Shown piece by piece: positions 62,351 through 64,000 of a DNA stretch of 64,000 nucleotides. Made by a program: the position numbers and the translations under genes. Source of the DNA: Virgibacillus phasianinus (lineage in GTDB: Bacteria > Bacillota > Bacilli > Bacillales > Amphibacillaceae). A model generated the notes under the pieces. The model was not told where the DNA came from and searched no databases. It was given only the letters and a program-made list of their open reading frames with translations. The stretch is from assembly GCF_002216775.1 (NCBI RefSeq), contig NZ_CP022315.1, positions 1,736,001 to 1,800,000 of the forward strand. The letters run 5' to 3'. Position 1 is the stretch's first letter. Every line of letters starts with the position of its first letter.

Positions 62351-63523
62351 TTGGCAGAAATAATACTCGGGTTAGTCCCATCGCCCGATACCCCGGAGAA
62401 GTTAGCAGATAACTTTATGGAACAATTATCTGATCTCTTAGCCGAAAAGGTTTCAAATCAAGTGGATTGGTCATTAAGGGTTAAAACGGATGTGTTAATT
62501 GGCGCAGCTGAAGACGCCAAAGAATTATTGGATGAAACAGCCGATTTGAAAGAAAAGGAAGGATGGGATATGGCAATATGCCTGACCGACCTCCCGTTAT
62601 TTGATGGTAAGGATTTAGTGTTGGCGGATGGCGATTTCGAACGTGGAGTTGGACAATTATCCATTCCGGCGTTCGGATCCCTGCCAATAAATCGCCGGGT
62701 AAAGAAAGTACTCATCCAGGTTGTAAAGGAAATATACGATCATAAGTTCAATATGTCTTGTAAGGAAACAGATTCCACAACACAATATGGTATGTCAGAT
62801 AATAAAAAAGCCAATGTATCGAAACAATTTTTCCTATCATTTATTCGGAGGAACCATTCCACTCCCATCGGGAAACAGATGGACTTACACCTGATGATTC
62901 GTCCTCGTTTTCATGCGAAATTGCGGGTACTATCGGGAATGACAATCGCCAATCGGCCGCAAAGTATTATTCCATCCTTTAAGCCAGTGGTGGCTGTCGC
63001 CTTTGCCACAGGAGCATATGGACTGATATTTCCCACCCTGTGGAAGTTAAGCGGTGCATTTGAGAACTGGCGTTTTTTCGGGCTAATGATTGGCGCAATT
63101 TCGAGTATCGTTATTTGGATTATCGTTTCACATAACTTATGGGAAAAGTCGACGGAACATAATGAAAAGCATATAAGAAAGTTATATAACCGTACAACTG
63201 TAGCTACATTAGTTGTAGCTGTACTATGTTATTATGGAGCGTTATTCTTTTTATTTCTATTGACGGTGTTATTGTTTGTACCGCCTGATCTATTTCATTC
63301 ACTAGCACAGTTGAAAGATCCGATTGATTTCTGGAATTATGCCAAGCTTGCATGGCTTGCCACTTCGATCGCGACATTCGCAGGCTCCATTGGTGTTGGG
63401 CTAGAAAATGACGAAAAGGTCCGAAACATTATGTATGGTTATCGGCAGGCCAATCGTTCTAAGAAATATCAACGTGAAGAACAGGAAAAAAATCAATATG
63501 AGAATAAGAATGCTGAAGGTTAG
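62351..63523 (+). CDS. Uncharacterised membrane protein with soluble N-terminal domain
   Basis: A 390-residue protein. Residues 1-200 are soluble, with an alternating alpha/beta look (IILGLVPSPDTPEKLADNF, GWDMAICLTDLPLFDGKDLV) and a conserved-looking R-P-R-F-H-A-K-L-R-V-L-x-G-M block at the border. Four or five transmembrane segments follow (about 205-350), then a charged tail. Start is a TTG at 62351 behind GGAGGTGAGG. I do not recognise a characterised family. Its place after the stress block suggests, but does not prove, stress induction. Confidence 0.7.
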   Translation: MAEIILGLVPSPDTPEKLADNFMEQLSDLLAEKVSNQVDWSLRVKTDVLIGAAEDAKELLDETADLKEKEGWDMAICLTDLPLFDGKDLVLADGDFERGVGQLSIPAFGSLPINRRVKKVLIQVVKEIYDHKFNMSCKETDSTTQYGMSDNKKANVSKQFFLSFIRRNHSTPIGKQMDLHLMIRPRFHAKLRVLSGMTIANRPQSIIPSFKPVVAVAFATGAYGLIFPTLWKLSGAFENWRFFGLMIGAISSIVIWIIVSHNLWEKSTEHNEKHIRKLYNRTTVATLVVAVLCYYGALFFLFLLTVLLFVPPDLFHSLAQLKDPIDFWNYAKLAWLATSIATFAGSIGVGLENDEKVRNIMYGYRQANRSKKYQREEQEKNQYENKNAEG

Positions 63524-63558
63524 CTACTTCAAAGGATAATATTATTTACTAATAGAAT

Positions 63559-63592
63559 AGAAGGGTCCTATGCTAACGTAGGACCCTTCTTA
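63559..63592 (+). terminator. Terminator after the membrane protein gene
   Basis: AGAAGGGTCCTA (63559-63570) pairs perfectly with TAGGACCCTTCT (63579-63590). Confidence 0.75.
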
Positions 63593-63631
63593 ACTCATCT
63601 TATTATCTTTGGGAAGGGAGTTAGGAACAAC

Positions 63632-63757
63632 ATGAAAGAACTATCAGATAAGGTATTAGTAGAGACCTTAGCTGAGGCAAAAGCATTAAACTTGGACTCG
63701 GAGTTTATTTCAATAGTTGAAAACGAATTGAAAAGACGCAGAATAGTGGGGACGTAG
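63632..63757 (+). CDS. Sda-like checkpoint inhibitor (copy 2), end formed by repeat DNA
   Basis: A 41-residue protein, MKELSDKVLVETLAEAKALN then LDSEFISIVENELKRRRIVGT. The first 37 residues match Sda copy 1 closely and cover the complete kinase-binding hairpin. The last residues (IVGT) and the stop codon come from the GTGGGGACGTAGGGACA repeat, whose palindrome begins at the last base of the stop. GGGAGTTAGGA lies upstream. Two Sda homologues within 8 kb is unusual. Confidence 0.8.
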   Translation: MKELSDKVLVETLAEAKALNLDSEFISIVENELKRRRIVGT

Positions 63758-63775
63758 GGACAGGTTCCTTGTCCC
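63757..63775. repeat. GGGACA-TGTCCC palindrome at the end of Sda copy 2
   Basis: GGGACA (63757-63762) and TGTCCC (63770-63775) flank GGTTCCT. It is followed about 115 bases later by two 21-bp-period units. Confidence 0.6.
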
Positions 63776-63827
63776 GCTCCGGCCCGAAAGACAATTTAAT
63801 AAAAAACCAGGTATTCGAAGACGATCG

Positions 63828-63860
63828 AAAGGGTTTCTGCTGACGCAGAAACCCTTTTTA
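63828..63860 (+). terminator. Terminator after Sda copy 2
   Basis: AAAGGGTTTCTGC (63828-63840) pairs perfectly with GCAGAAACCCTTT (63845-63857), followed by TTAAA. Confidence 0.75.
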
Positions 63861-63890
63861 AACTTGGCTTTTTGTTAAGCCTAGTACTTG

Positions 63891-63925
63891 AAGTTGGGAG
63901 AGAAGTGGTTCAACTGGGAGATAAC
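63891..63925. repeat. Two units of the 21-bp-period family
   Basis: AAGTTGGGAGAGA at 63891 and AACTGGGAGATA at 63912 are 21 bases apart and keep the core of the family. They abut the 3' end of the minus-strand gene at 63928. Confidence 0.55.
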
Positions 63926-63927
63926 TA

Positions 63928-64000
63928 CTATTGGTTATTCAATGCTCGAACTTCTTCCTGCTCAAGATCTGTCACTCTAGCAATTACATCAGAAGATAAT
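63928..64000 (-). CDS. C-terminal end of a gene running out of the window
   Basis: On the minus strand a frame open from the window edge reads LSSDVIARVTDLEQEEVRAL and NNQ, then stops at 63928. The L-S-x-D-V-I-A-x-V-T-x-L-x-x-E-E-V-x-A-L pattern is like the C-terminal tail of Rpn/PD-(D/E)XK transposase-like proteins. Only 23 codons are visible, so the assignment is tentative. Confidence 0.5.
   Translation of the reverse strand, partial: LSSDVIARVTDLEQEEVRALNNQ

Overview
The window looks like chromosome from a low-GC, spore-forming member of the Bacillaceae, probably of the Virgibacillus/Oceanobacillus/Lentibacillus type. The pointers are Sda, Spo0E-like and collagen-like spore-surface genes, sigma-B-type promoters with CsbD and YflT proteins, Bacillus-type ribosome binding sites, and the dispersed CGCTTTCCGCGGGC-type repeats common in this family. 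The genus is an inference; no rRNA or tRNA gene is present.

Bases 1-20345 form a same-strand complex-glycan degradation locus: GH125 alpha-mannosidase (partial), GH20-like hexosaminidase, an endonuclease/exonuclease/phosphatase-fold hydrolase, two GH29 alpha-L-fucosidases, a Cys-type sulfatase, a secreted GH85 endo-beta-N-acetylglucosaminidase with PKD and discoidin-like domains, a GH2 beta-galactosidase and a GH123/DUF4091 protein. Inside it lie two cassettes, each a sugar-isomerase-type TIM barrel followed by Gfo/Idh/MocA oxidoreductases; one of these oxidoreductases lacks the family's key residues. After a short region of decayed genes and an Rpn-type nuclease with a duplicated tail, 22251-27806 holds a GntR/UTRA regulator with palindromic operators and agaS-nagA-lacC-lacD. 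That operon would take N-acetylgalactosamine-6-phosphate to triose phosphates. Together the two blocks suggest scavenging of fucosylated, sulfated, GalNAc-containing glycoconjugates. No transporter is inside the window.

Bases 27900-45800 are an accessory region. It contains a TcdC-like coiled-coil membrane protein, two tandem copies of a type I toxin-antitoxin module with consensus antisense promoters, GNAT, SGNH, MetAP and pentapeptide genes, a DUF1062 gene behind an attenuator-like leader, a GC-rich aminoglycoside-phosphotransferase-like gene, a nested inverted-repeat element, a spore-surface collagen-like gene with a sigma-K-like promoter, a CueP lipoprotein, a small DNA-repair-like cluster, the DUF1659-DUF2922-YvrJ set, MazEF and a NERD protein.

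Bases 45845-64000 carry MarR/MFS, a lactonase, a YtcJ-type amidohydrolase, a cell-wall amidase, a TM-helix-repeat channel protein, Spo0E and two Sda-like phosphorelay inhibitors, a lipid kinase and cardiolipin synthase, and a stress block (CsbD, YflT, PAS-STAS protein, RsbT-like kinase, HxlR regulator, small membrane proteins).

The most unusual feature is a family of degenerate arrays with a period of 21 bp (two helical turns), found at eight intergenic loci. Two of them are built as five units followed by five inverted units, placed between convergent genes with an identical 24-base centre. A separate 20-bp-period AT-rich array lies at 49094-49290.
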